A stretch of 64,000 bases of DNA, from the NCBI GenBank assembly GCA_040954595.2, contig CM082595.2, positions 3,968,001 through 4,032,000 of the forward strand, written 5' to 3'. Of this stretch, positions 1-13,217 are shown piece by piece. Source of the stretch: Balanoglossus misakiensis (lineage: Eukaryota > Hemichordata). Every line of letters begins with the position of its first letter. Position 1 is the stretch's first letter. The notes under the pieces are model-generated. The model searched no databases. It was not told where the DNA came from and was given only the letters and a program-made list of their open reading frames with translations. The translations under genes were made by a program, and so were the position numbers.

Positions 1-3000
1 AATGTAAACTGAACTCGTGTTCTGGGAATCTCTGACAACACAAAAGTCGACTGTTTGCGGCAAAAGTTTTAAAAATAGCCACAACGCTTAAAACGAACGT
101 GTCATCGATCAGTTACAATTGAAATAAAATCAAAGCGATTTGATCAAATGATTTCACGATTACTTTTGACGCAATCCTACTTGCGTGGTTGAGTCGCAAG
201 TCTGCGTGGGTGTTTCTCAAACGAATGTGTTTGTCAAACAGTGGTAATCTGCGGCTAGATCGGTACAATTTATAATCATTTCTGACAGTTGCGTGTTTTT
301 TAATATCTGAAGTAAAGACGCTATGAAACCATTGCATCAGCTTGACCAAAGGGACAAAGACACATCTAGCCACAGATGTTAATCTAACTTGTCCAAAACG
401 CACTTTAAACGCCCTCTGCTTCAAAGAAGAATACTGGAGTGTGCCTTTTCCCACTGAGAGACATGATAGTGAAATTTTCTACAGCAATATTCACGCGATT
501 GCAACTGTTTTACAAACTACCATACAAAAACATTCAAGGAAACGAGCAGCATAGACCAATTTACGAACTCCACGAGACGATACGAGATATCGCGTGACTA
601 GGCAGAACAAACAACAATCATGGCCCATCGTGTTATACGGCAAAAAAGGTACATTTTTGTTAAACTCTGTACATATTCTTGCTTCATACAAAGCTTGACC
701 TTTAATACTGACTTAGCAAAGTTGGAGACTGACAGAAAAAGTTATCTGTCAGGCTCGTACACGAACAAATACTTTTATGTCTTGTTGAACTATTTTTCAT
801 TTAGCCCTATTCCTGGAATATATCTTGGACGGATTTTGAACCAACTAATCAAGGACGCAAACAGACCCTTTAATCTTAATCAATCTGAGCCCGAAGGCTT
901 ACCTTTCAAAATCCGCCTGAACTACCCGGAACCGGAACCGGAAACGCACAATGCGCGTTAATTATTTCTTTGATTCCGAAATCGTTTTTTACAGAGAGAA
1001 AGGTCAAACTATTAAGTCAAACGTTTATATAATAAAGATCGTCAATTCTCCAATGAATGCACGGCAGTTACCTTAAATTCTAATGCGGTTACAACCATGA
1101 GGGGATGGGATGGTTACGGGTTATCCAAATGGGCAGACGGAACGACAGAAATTATGAATAGATTTTGTATTTCCTTACAGGGGAACGCGAAACAACAAAG
1201 TAATAACGGCGTGACGTCACCACGCGCCTAATAAGACAAAGGAAATGGATAGTCACGGCTGAAAGCGACGTGAAAAACAGGAAGACAGAATGCGGTGCTT
1301 CTAAGTGGTTTTCGGGGGTGTGATTCATCTATTGTACGAGAGATGGTTAAGTGTATCCTTACCCAAGTTTAACTAAAATGCGCTCGGAATAGTTGTAAAT
1401 TGAGTGTGGGTGGTCGCGCGCTAATCAGTGAATATGTCCATTACAAACATCATCAAATTGAGCGCGCTGCTGAGCACCATGGCAAATACTGTCATATTCA
1501 CTCTCGCTTTAATTGTAAACGGGATTGAATTGAACTCTCGCGCTCTCTGTCACATCCGCGAAACGTGTTTAATATAACCCCGTATTAATCGTCCTCCTGG
1601 GTTACTCATCGCTGGTTATTGACGCCTTGAAACACGAGAATCCATTTTCTACAGTGTACTTTTTCTTAATATTTACTTTCCTCGCATTCTTCGTTTCTCC
1701 CGATTTTAACCGTAAACTAAACTAAATATTCCTATATTGGTTGCAATTTACTTACATTTGATGTGCGTTGTTTCTTTAGTTGGGATTTTCCTGGTCTTTC
1801 ACAGTTCAACCATAGATGACTCTGCAAGATATTTGAAAAGTTTATATTTATTTGGAAACCTTATATTTGAATGAGCAATATCGAAATTAATGTATTCTAG
1901 CAATTTTCAAACTAACTTCTCCTTTCAAACACACAAGCCAGTTATAAGCAAAAAAAGTCGATCGAAGTGACCTTGGACGTGAAAATACAACTCTAACGTC
2001 GATTAGAAAAGACGGATAAATATTAGCAAACGATTAGGGTCAATTTACTCGTTTAATCTAGGGCACTCTCGGGGTAAATAAATAATTTAGCGAAACCATG
2101 GTTACTTACTCTTACTGATGCCAAGGGTCGCTGCAATCGCAGCTTATCTGTTGTTTGGTCCAACGTCAATTATCCCATATCCACCGCCGGGCAGTAAACA
2201 GAGACCGTTTGAACTGAACTTTTGCCTTGACTGCAGATGCACCATGGCTCTGTTCGCTTTCCAGTACCCACACCTGCAAAGTCAAAGTCAAGGTCAATGA
2301 CCCCGTGAGCAAAACAGCGCACAATCTATTTCACAATGAACTGGAAAACAAGTATCATTTTCGAGTCAATATTGGTCTGCTTGCCCTCAGAAACTTTAAT
2401 AGCAGTAGTATTCTGTAAGAGTGGCGTTTACCTTAGTTTCCAAACAAGGAAACACAAATCCAGCAAAAATGTGGGAAACGAACAAATAAACAAACGAAGT
2501 ATTTCGTCATATAGGGTATAAATGTGGAGTTACATTTTTTTCCAATATGAAATATTTTTTTCTCCATTTTGATATAGTGTATATGACTATTCTCAGTACG
2601 TCAGTACATGTACTGTATTTTTCTGCATGTCACAACACAACAAGGGTTGTCAACACACAGTTATATGCTGGTACAGGCAACGCCCACTTCTACAAATCGA
2701 TCTACTTTGTACTCGAAACTAATGGAGTACTTTCAATACTGTGACGTTTTTCAAAATTAAGATTTGGCACACAGCAGGCGCGCCTTCCAACTTCCAACCA
2801 TCATTGTTTACCTCCCCGAACAAACGCAGTTGCTAGTGACGACGCTAGCCATTATGCCATCAAAATTACTTGACAGGGGGAAAAGGGAAAATGCTTTTGG
2901 CGTCAACAGCCTATAAAACCAGGCGCCACGCTACTTAGAGGAATTAAGGCTCTTTCGTGTCCTATCCATATTTCATACACAAGGCAATTCAGGGCTGCGC

Positions 3001-4446
3001 GTGCGGAGTCGTTGTTGCTCGTCAAAAGATTGTTTACCACTGGCCCCATTTCCGATTCTTTGAAATCAGAAACAAAGAAACATCCCTATCTGATGGTGAA
3101 GTGTGCACCTGTCGACAACGCCCAGTTTAATAACAAAGGTGATTTGCAATAATCGCGTACTCTATCCTTCTTTCCATTCCTTATGCAGAGTCAATGACAT
3201 TGGAAACTATTTCCATGGGAAATTGATGGCCTACGTGACAGACACTGTTTTGCACGTATGTCCATGGATCAACCATGGTTGTGGCCACTAACACAGTTTT
3301 GACTGTAATAAAATTCGTACGAAGAACGCCAATGCCCTGTTTTCAGTTCAACTGATGTTTTTCGTTCCATATCTCGAGAAGATGACGGACGAGTCGAGCT
3401 TCCGGTGTCTGTGTTTCGTCGCGAGATAAAACGCGAGAGAAAATCTTCGTGAGAAGGAAAATAAGGGTTGGCATCAGTGGCCTTTTTTGCTGCATCGTGT
3501 GCAGACCAGTCATCGTGTTCCTGTGCAATGTTCTGAAGTCACAGAAAATAGACTGTGCCCCTTAAACATTGCTGTTGGACATGATCGAATGGTTGAACAT
3601 CTGAAATACATGTAGAGCCTTTCCAGCTGGGACATTCTGTCTCTCAAACACTAGAGCACGTCTTAGATAGTATTCTACACACATTTAATACTTACAAGTG
3701 TTTCGTGGTTCGGGCGTTTCTTGCACGGTGGTGGGGTTTTCAAAACAGGACGATCGAAACGTGGATCGAACAGATCAGCCTTCATGACTTGTACGGCTCC
3801 AGAGATGGCGACTAGTCACCATTTAATGTCTTTCAAACCTGGAAATAGATCCATACGTCAATATTAATATACACTGAATTATTTCCCCAGCAATATATTG
3901 TATCTCTCGGTATGATTCTTATCCCCAGCTCAGTACAGATACATCACCACTCACTTCTCGACGTCTAACTCCGAGAGAGAATTTTTCCCTGTGAAAATGT
4001 CTACCATGGATGGCTTTCAGACCTTACAAGTTCGTCTCTCTCTCTTTTAAACAAAATCGCTATGCAATCGTTGATATTTATTTATTTAAATGACATTTCT
4101 TCAAATTGTATTAAATTCTCTTATTACAGAGATTAGTTTGATGATGAACCACACACTGACAAAAATCACACACGTGTGGTCTCTGCTACGCGAGGTATCG
4201 GTTCGATGGCCTCAGACCAAGTTGAGGTCACTAAGGTCGTCACGGTTCGTTCAACTCTTGATCTTAGACATCCGGGAATACTCTGATTTCGTTTGAAGAC
4301 CTTGGTATAAGCTTTATTGAAGAACCTTAACGCGTGATATTTCAATATTTGGGGCAAATCACGCTCATGGCAGACCCTCCGGCCCTTTCACAAATTAGAG
4401 GAATGGGGACAGACAGACAGACATACAGACGGGTAGGCAGAAGTCG

Positions 4447-4548
<102 letters not shown>

Positions 4549-7500
4549 ACCAGTGGTAGTCCGACATCAACCGGCGAAACGTGTTGCCTATTATCAGCCA
4601 CGCCCGTCTTTCTAAAACTAATATACTCTTTCGATAAAACATGCCACCTAATGACACCAATAGCTTATATATTTACATGTGAGTATTGCTCCATGCTTCT
4701 CTGTAATTTTTAAGCCCTTAGGGCCGGGGAGTTTTCAACGCGAACCTCACGGAATCTCCCAAAGTCATATCTTCTATCGAGACAGCACGCTGAGCGACTT
4801 TGTTTGCACTTCGCACACATGGCAGCAGTCTAAAGTTTTGGTGTTGCTGACACGGCGTAATTGCAACAATTAACGGCGCTAAATTGAAAGTTCCGGATTT
4901 GATTTCAATCTGTTTGTTGTCATAGGACTTTCGCGGGTTTAAACTTTCCTCCATGCCTCGGCCGCGTGAGAAATGTCCCTAGGGGGGTATGGGGGCACGC
5001 TGGATCGTGGACTATGCGCTAATAGTCAAACTGTACCAAATGCAAACGGGCAAAATTAATTGATAAATATTATGTTGCCTCGCAGTCTGGCCAAGTGTCG
5101 CCACATTCAGAGTTGTCCGGAGCCAACATCGTACCATCCATAGTAAAAATATAAAGATCTGCAAAACTCATACGGAGTTTCTGGGTAAAGAGATACGGCG
5201 CGGTCTCCAGTCTTTCGGACCCCCCAAGAATGGTAAATGACCCACCCCTAGCCGCGCAACAACCTTGAATTGGACGGATAGTGGAAGAAAGGAGGGTAAT
5301 ATTGTGATAGTCTGGCTAAATAATTACGAGTGCTTCCATTTATCGAATTCTTCAATTGCTTCTGGGTTCTCGTTCCTGTTTATTTGTCTAAATTCTCGGT
5401 TCACTGGTAAAAAAATGGCGGACCTGGGCCACTAACTCTACTGGTCATGCTGTTGCCATTATTACCGACCTGTATCGGCTTCATTTTTTCTCTCCTCTCG
5501 CCGAAGAGATAGAATTTCAGAATACTCCCTTTCTAACAGAAAATTACGTTTCAAAACAAAGCCATTTCAAAAGGGTAGCTAGCTGACGGTGAAACGTGAG
5601 ATGCGGTGTGTCCTATACCGCGAAATTCGAGATAGGCGTTGATTTTAATTGTAGGTGACGGGGGTGTAACGAAAACCCTGCATCTACTGAATCTGTGTAA
5701 TTTACTGGAACAAATGCGAACGTCATGGTGGAGTATTGTTTGCTTGTAAATTGGGTCAAATATCATGAATGGTTGAAGATACGTCGACGGTATACTAATG
5801 GACTGACAGAGCTTTTCAGCAGTGAAACTTTTTTGCACTGAGAAACCGAAATATTAAGGCGATCCAACAAGCACACTTTCACGGAGCGACAGAGAGACGT
5901 CGTACGTAACACTGTTATACGGGCAATATAACAAACCGCAGGCACTCGAACACGGGCAAAGACAGAAGAATTATTGCCATTGATCAAAACATTAAATATA
6001 TCTTAATTGCATCAGAGATAAGACGCTGACTGTTTGGAGGACTCTACTCAATCGAATTATTTCTCTTAAGTGGGCTGGGCCCATCGCACTGAAGGAAAAA
6101 TATCCTCGTCGTCACCAAGTCTCAGAGATTGTATCAAACCTAATATAATTTCTATCTGCAAGGTAGAGCATAACGACGACGGAGTCACCTCGAATTTGCG
6201 GGTCAAGATGTACTAACGTGATAAAGTGGCCCTCCAGAGATTTCTTGTACGAGGCAACATATACGGCCAATAAGAAGAGAAGGACTCTCACGCGAAATGA
6301 ATTGCGTGCACCCGAGTCAAAACGCTACCCCCTCCGTGCTTGAGAAAATTTCATCAGCGAAATCAGGTTACGCTGCGGCTGCGGAATCCGCCGGGGCAAT
6401 AACTGGAGGGTCGCCCTGAAGCAAATTGATGCAATGGGCGATAGCGTCGTGCAAAACTACAATAACAGCACGCAAAGGACTGTGAAATGTGGGGCTATCT
6501 GTCTGATAAAAAAGCAACGAATGGAACGCGGGATACTTCGCATAGTTTCCACAGGAAACGACAATCTGTCGCTCAGAGCAAAGCTGGGCCGAATATTTCG
6601 ACGACAGGGGCGTTCTTTGTTTGTTATTGGTATTAGAAGGGTTAATATTATCATAATTCAAACCGATGAACACAATATTTCAATAAACGGAAAGAAGCAA
6701 GAAATTATAATATTGAAATAATTATTAAAATGTACGGCATTGTCCCTTTAAATGACACAGCATGGAAATCGTGCTAATGCATAACAAATAGTTTATAGAC
6801 TCTAGCCGTGAACTTCAACATCGTTGTTTATTTTCCTGGAGTTTTGATTTATTTTAAACAGTGCTATTACGTTTAGCCTACTTACACTCTAATGAAATAT
6901 TTTTGATGTTTGTTTGTTTTTCTTTCGACGGAGTGCGACCGAGATATAGCCGCGAATTTAACGGCCAAATACTGCATATTTCAGAAATGAGTAAGTCTCC
7001 TAATCGTGGACTTGTTATCAGTCGCTGTTGGGAGCTTGTTGATCCCGCTCATTGAAAAGGATAAGCGCAAGTCGGGTATCGAGTTAGCTCCTGAAAATAT
7101 CCTCAAGTGAAATTGAGCAAAAACTATGAGAGAAAGTTTAAGACTTTTCATTTTCAAGGCGCATTCACACGGTGCCGGGCCAATCGTCTACTTCCATCAA
7201 CGGACAACTCGAGCTTATCATCCACTCGACTGGCAGTGCGTGACAAAAGCCGAATTCTCATCATCGCTCGCGTTCGCAAACTTAACGCAAGCCCCATTCC
7301 GGACAAACTTGACTTTTCGCACAGTGGCGCAAACGTTCGCAATGTTATAAATATCGCTGAAGTACGACAAGCTTAGCTGCCGGAACTGGTACGTCGGGAT
7401 TTTTTTTCCACTTCACTCGAGAAAATCGGTCGGCAAGGGGAAAAAAATCAGCGACAGTGACGTCACTTTGGTTCATTTACACGACACAAACAGACTCCTG

Positions 7501-9279
7501 CAAACTGTGTACTTCGCAGTTCCTAGGCAACGGTTTTTAGCAACTTGAAAACCCGTTCTAATTAAACGAAACCACGTCGTACTTGAAACAGAAAAACGTC
7601 GCCAACGGGGTCGCGTCTTCCTGGTTCGATTCGGGTAAAATACACATTACAGTATGGTTGTCATGGAAACACATGGCATGTATTTTTGAGTTGATACTAA
7701 TAGGCAGTGATAATCCCCAACCCTTTCGTTAGTTTCACTTACTAAAACATTTTCCCAGTAAATTCAGCGTGCTAAACCCTGGTTTTCCAGGGTCTCAAAA
7801 ATACCTGTCTCCCGTGGAAACAGAACCCAATAGTACAAGCGCGCAAGTACGCATCGCATGGTTACGAGGCATACGTGTCCGCCCTTGACCGTATAGTGAA
7901 GTTTGTTTACAATAATCCCGGCTAATGACGCACTTGGGAGCGAACGGAAAGAGATTAAGGCCCTCCGTTATATAACTTTGTCACAAACGTCATTAACGAG
8001 TAAAATATGACGGCCATTCGGGGGATCATAATCGAGGTAAATTGCCGTCCATTAAGTGTAGGGACACCGATAATTATATTGGCGTTCGATTGCGCCCCTA
8101 CAGGCATTTCTGTTTAGTTTACTGGCATGTGAATAGTTTAATGATCAATCGCCTATCCCTCGAGGGTCAGAAATCTTCAAGCGTGGTCAAATCTTGAACA
8201 CCTAAAAGTTTCTCTGGTGTGGCCCGTGCCACAAGTGGCTAGCTCTAGTGTCTTGAAGACGGCCATTTTCTTCAACTTTAGGATAGTTTTATGACTTAAT
8301 ACATATTTACTGATCTGCTTGCGTGTTCAGTATTACGTTTTATGACCGTATGCATACCATAAAGCGTAAACAATTTATATTATATACCACAGAACATGCA
8401 TTGCCAATGAGGGACCCATTTTGACCCCGGGGGTGCTACACTACACAAGATGGAACTTTTCAATTGACTTAAAAAAGGGTTTTACGAGTTTTATTTCGCA
8501 CCGCACTGATAGTTTCCTAACCGATGATATTATAAAAATTGCAAGGAAATATTTAAATGTAAACTAATATTTACATGATAGGTACAATCATTTGAATATT
8601 CAAATTGTCGTGACCAGCACAAAATATATTTACATAGTCCAAGATATAAAATTAGTTTTCAATTAATGATTATCATACAAGTTGGGGGTGGGACAGTCCA
8701 TATAATCTATTGGAAGCTGTACTTTGAGCTTGTAACAAATTCATGGTACATGTACTAGGGCAGTTAGCCCTGGACATTTAACACATAAACACTTACCCTA
8801 ATGCTGCCCTAACTATAGCTGTAACTGCTTGCCAAAATTTGTATCACATTGCACCAACAATTGACTCGATTCCTGCCATTACATATTCAATTTCTAAAAA
8901 TAAAAGAAAGATCATTTGTTCAGCCATCAAAATGTCCAGTCAATTGACAAACAACCCCCCCCCCTCCCTTTCTCCTAGACTCCCCCCTTCCCTGCTTACT
9001 CCAAGACTTCACAAAGACATGGAATTTTCATTCATTAAAATACTCCAAAGGCAACCAAGATTGATTTCTTGGTATTGTTACAGATTGAAAAAAAAATAAG
9101 TGGGTGTTAGTATGAAACTAACAAACGACAGAAGATTCATGATGGTTACATCATAAAATAAAATAAAAAGTTACAACTGAATTTAAAAATGAAAAAAAAA
9201 ATCTTAAATATATGAAAATCTTACATAAATCTCTGTACATATGTACAATTCAGCAACTTCATGTGTAAAACCAGTCTTA

Positions 9280-9443
9280 AATGAACCCTGTCTAATCGGA
9301 AAACCTGTCTATACCAAACATCCTTTGTCTATTTGACAAAGAACCACGTGTGTCAAAGGATAGAACCTCTATAAACCAGACACCTCTGCAAACCGAACAA
9401 TATCTTCAGCCCCTTTGGTGTTCGGTTTACACAGGTTTCACTA
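9280..9443. mobile_element. MITE-like element with AACCTGT-type inverted ends (degenerate copy)
   Basis: The left end reads through GAACCCTGTCTAA and the right end through ACAGGTTTCACTATA, so the ends are imperfect inverted repeats of each other. Internal text about bases cycling through 'cctgtctat' and 'ggtttacacaggt' resembles the copies at 10791-10941 and 61790-61967. No coding capacity is present, which fits a non-autonomous DNA transposon relic. Boundaries are approximate. Confidence 0.5.
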
Positions 9444-9561
9444 TACAATGTATTAACTATTACATGATTGATGTAAATTTACAAGTAAAATCATCCAACT
9501 CAGCCTACTTTATCAATATCTAATAAACAGTCCCAGCTTCTCGGATTCCAGGTGTCAGCCA

Positions 9562-11105
9562 TCAGATGTGCCATATACATGAACAGCACTTCACAGGTTC
9601 GTAGCACACGCCCATTCTTTCGCGTCTACTGAGCATCGAGTTTGGCCAGAAGTAGTTGATTACCCAGAAAGGCAGCATGACCGCTATAAACACTGGACAG
9701 AGAGAAAAAAACGAAGAAATCAGAATTTCTAAGTTGATGGTTGTTTTTTTTTCCAACTGCAAGTGTTTTAATTAAAGATGTGAAAATTGATGTCATTGTT
9801 ATCGAAAAAGAGAATTTATTTCAGCAGACACAAGATTTAAAAACATACCCATTGACAGCACACACAGGACCATTACTGCCAGTGATAAGTAGTACAATTC
9901 TGCAGAGTATACTGCCTGCAACGCAGAAAAAAACAATACCAAAATGTAGAAATTTCGAATAGACTTTGTTCCTATGTAAACAGCGCCCTCAATGTTCATT
10001 ACGACTTTTTGAAAATCAGGATGAGTTTGGTCAGACTATGTTTTTTCAGAGAGAGTTTTGATTCAGCTGAAGCCCCGATGTATGGTTTCCAGTAGTTTGA
10101 ACATGCCTCACGAAAACATTCTATTGAACAAGATGAAAAGTACCATGCAGAAATCACTTACACAATCCTGTGCTTGGGCGGTGAGAATGGTGTAGACCAA
10201 ACCGAACAGGAACGACGCCGCGCCGAAGATGTGAAATGCAACTTTCAACTCGAACGGAACAGGATCCATCAGTGAAAAGAGGAACGAAAAACCTGCAATT
10301 ACAATTCAGAAGATGCATTCATGTCAGAAGAGTATGGCTTGGATTATCGATAGGCAGTGTAAAATTCAACAAAATGGCCATATTGCAATGATGAATTCTT
10401 CCTAACTTACCAATCATCCCAAAAGTGAAGACAATTCCAACAATCAACAGTTCAAAGAGATGCTGTCCACAGTACCGCGTGCTGTGATCCCTGCAATGGT
10501 CAAATTGTACTTCATTAGCTGGTCAGGAAAATTAACTTGCTCCTTATAAATAATTAGAATTCAGTGCTGTTTACCTCAAGGGCAATTATGAGCACGAGTC
10601 TGGACCAGGTTTTAACACTCACAGTAACCTTTATCTTAACAAGTGTCACACAGAGTGAGAGAGATTTACACATGTAGATTTAAAAACTTACCGTGTGAGC
10701 ACAAAGAACTGTGGCAGCAGCAAAGCAAATGTAAATATCAACAGCACAATACGTCTGTAATGATATAACAAATCATTATTAGTACATGTACAGTCAAACC
10801 TGTGTTAGTGACCACCTCTATATACTGGCCACTTTGTTACAGTCCCCATGTACATTAATTGACCTGTCTATAAAGGCAACCTATCTATAAAGGCCAGTTT
10901 AGGAAACTCCCTTGACTGGCCACTATAGACAGGTTTGACTGCAGATTATAAAACGAATGTTACCCCCCCCCCCCCCCCCCCTTTGAATTAGCTCAGACGA
11001 AACCCTCTGAATGATGTACTTACGCTTTTAGTCGGTTATTCTTTGGAAACCATCGAACGAGATGGAAAACAGAATGCGCAAAGTAGTACCACCACATTGT
11101 GCGCC
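9562..11105 (-). CDS. Multi-pass membrane protein, Frag1/DRAM/Sfk1 (PGAP2-like) candidate, 5' end incomplete
   Basis: Six exons read in one phase on the minus strand: 11024-11105, 10692-10754, 10411-10490, 10162-10292, 9849-9915 and 9562-9692, with stop TGA at 9562-9564. Every junction has GT..AG borders and the exon lengths keep the frame. The joined product (about 177 residues so far) has about five hydrophobic helices, including the stretches FELLIVGIVFTFGMIGFSFL, HIFGAASFLFGLVYTIL and YYLSLAVMVLCVLSM, and a short Cys-rich C-terminus. The order of helices, the Cys-Gly-Gln-His..Glu motif before helix 3 and the AVYS..E segment resemble PGAP2 (Frag1 family, GPI-anchor lipid remodelling in the Golgi), but I made the match from memory. 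The first exon starts inside a codon, so an upstream exon exists. A donor-like site at about 11668-11670 could join it, but then the frame is closed upstream and translation would start at the MWWYY methionine. The family assignment is tentative; the exon chain is firm. Confidence 0.55.
10791..10941. mobile_element. MITE-like element with perfect 13-bp terminal inverted repeats
   Basis: The left end CAGTCAAACCTGT is the exact reverse complement of the right end ACAGGTTTGACTG. The 151-bp element lies inside an intron of the membrane-protein gene and has no coding capacity. It shares end sequences with elements at about 9280-9443 and 61790-61967. This is the architecture of a non-autonomous cut-and-paste DNA transposon; the superfamily is not identified. 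Confidence 0.75.
10963..10981. repeat. Poly(C) tract of 19 bases
   Basis: A homopolymer run of C lies in the same intron, directly after the MITE-like element. It is prone to length error in sequencing. Confidence 0.9.
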
Positions 11106-12122
11106 CTGTAACAGAATATATAGACAGGCATTAGACAAATTACGGGAGAACTCTTCTAGTACAACCACTTTTGATGGGAAACAATCCCACTGTATGATCA
11201 TTCAATTTCATGTTTGTCTTTTCATTATATTTGTAGTGTTCAGTCCGAAAATATCATTCATACATGCTCAAACATAACATATCAAGTTCTGTACATCAAC
11301 TGCACCCTTTTAACCATTGTAGTACACGTGTAACTACTGTATATAAACCCCTTCACCAAAATGTGTCGATTTCAGCCAAGCATGGCACGTTGCTAAGCGA
11401 CGTGACGCTTTTGCTTGGCAAGCCGACAAAACCCAGAGCACGGCAAGGCAACCATAACAACTATGCTTCAGTCACATGTATCAGATATACAGTGCATGGT
11501 GGTTGAATTACGCCACGTCCAAACCAAATCAACAGGTGGTTATAGTATTCACAGGACTGACGGCCATTCAATCAAAGAAAGTTTTGATGGACGCTCGTTG
11601 TTTGATTTCATTTTATCGCTTCCTTGCTGTACTCCGGAAAAAAAGAAAGCTATAGCTATACAGGCCTACCTCACAGCTAGGTACACGTATGCGGTAAAGT
11701 GGGACGGAGAGTTGTGAAACGGCTATACAGCGACGTTTCTGTTGTCTTCAAAGCCGTTTCCTTCGTCTTCCTTTGACCAAAATAAGAAATGGCGACGTGA
11801 ACTGCTGCGCATTACATACGGCGCAGGTTGATTCCATTATTTGCAATCACGGAAAAAGACGAGGGACAGGATTGCGGAGGGGCACGTACATTGTATATAT
11901 AAAACACACGATATTTCTTTCTTTTCGTGAAATAGGGATGTTTTAACCACTTAAATATGCCTGTAGCAAATACAAACGGTCTTTCAGATTGCTGATATGT
12001 GTACTTCACACAGTGGTGCTTGAAATGCAATTTTAAGGACGTAAAAACGTCATAATTAGTCAAAATGCAGTTTTTAACTGATTTTTAGTTCAAATAACGG
12101 AAATATAACAGCGATTCAGGCT

Positions 12123-12207
12123 GTCTCCGTGGCGCAATGGACTAGCGCACCGGACTTCTAGAATTTATGACATTCGGAGGTTGTGGGTTCGAGTCCCACC
12201 GGAGACG
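12123..12207 (+). tRNA. tRNA-Arg (anticodon UCU) with 11-nt intron
   Basis: The acceptor stem pairs GTCTCCG (12123-12129) with CGGAGAC (12200-12206), followed by discriminator G. The D stem GCGC/GCGC, anticodon stem CCGGA/TTCGG (one G-T pair) and T stem GTGGG/CCCAC are all intact. The anticodon TCT is at 12157-12159. Bases 12161-12171 interrupt the loop directly 3' of position 37, the canonical tRNA intron site; removing them restores a normal 7-base loop. Introns at this site are known in tRNA-Arg(UCU) genes of other animals. Internal A-box (TGGCGCAATGGA) and B-box (GGTTCGAGTCC) promoter elements are present. The gene lies between the 3' end of MTOR and the membrane-protein gene. Confidence 0.95.
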
Positions 12208-12214
12208 AAGGCTC

Positions 12215-12218
12215 TTTT
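12215..12218 (+). terminator. RNA polymerase III terminator (TTTT) of tRNA-Arg
   Basis: A run of four T lies eight bases after the tRNA discriminator base, the usual place and form of a Pol III stop signal. Confidence 0.75.
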
Positions 12219-12689
12219 GTTCTCTATTTTTGGGACTTCCGTTTCAGGGCGGATGTTATGTCACAGGAGAGGTGTTACTCGGTCATGCAGACTGTCACCT
12301 TTTCAGAGCATATTCAAATTTTAAGGCCAACGAAACAGTGAGCGTGGAAGTAGTATTTGCATCGCGCCCTCATACTAATGAATAACGAGAAATTATCATC
12401 ACGATCGCATCGACTAAAAATCGTGTCAAGGACACGGTGGTCCCATTGAGGGATTACACAAGAAAAAGTCTACACCGGAGTACATGGCCATATACAGACA
12501 GACAGACAGACAGACACACACATAGCGAGAGATCAATGGGCAAGCACATAAGCTGCCAATGGCATATGTACTGTACATACACTAAATAGAACAGCTGGCC
12601 TCTTCACACAATCCTCAATCACAGGAGGGGACTTCCTGCCTAATTAAAAAAACTCAATAAAGTAAATACACAATTAACAATTATCATGA

Positions 12690-12695
12690 TTTATT
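12690..12695 (-). promoter_or_regulatory. Candidate polyadenylation signal of MTOR
   Basis: AATAAA reads on the minus strand about 520 bases after the MTOR stop codon, which would give a moderate 3' untranslated region. It is the clearest hexamer between the stop and the tRNA gene. No transcript evidence is available here. Confidence 0.35.
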
Positions 12696-13217
12696 CTACT
12701 GAATTATTGACATACTTTACAGTCCTCATATTCCGAATTTGCAAAATTTCTTGAACACAGTACAGACACATAACGTTTATACTTTTGTGGATTTCATATC
12801 CTTAGTAAATCATAATTCTGCAATTATATTAATCATTTCCATTGATTCTTCAGAACTTGTTTGGTGGTCAAAATGCTATCTTCCTGAGTGACTGTGCAAT
12901 ATTTTTGTCAAAATCGTCTATTACCATCAGCATTTGACAATACCACGAGAAGCTAATTTTTTCTATGGGTAAATTTCACTTCTCCAGGAAAACCCAGGAA
13001 TGACTGCAATTTTCATATCTTTCCCAGGGAAGAAATTGAAGAAATAAAGAACATAAATAAGACAAAAGCAGAACCTGTCATCATCAAAGCATTTCAGAAA
13101 ACATATGGTGTGTGTGTGATATCAAGTGAAATATCTCAGTCTTCAAATAATCTTTTTTTATAAATCAGTGATATGATCTTCGAAATTATCAACAGTCTTC
13201 GTGATTAGTGGCGACCA

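Noticed and set aside
2912-2918. TATAAAA as a promoter of a local gene
   Set aside because: No supportable transcript or coding region follows. A TATA-like string alone is too common to annotate as a promoter.
7107-7376. Short overlapping open frames near 7.1-7.4 kb as a small gene
   Set aside because: Several frames are open on both strands at once, with no domain, splice pattern or start context to prefer one.
11415-11717. Plus-strand 100-codon open frame as a gene or as the first exon of the membrane protein
   Set aside because: It has no recognisable domain and is on the wrong strand for the membrane-protein gene. The minus strand in this stretch does not give a coding first exon either.
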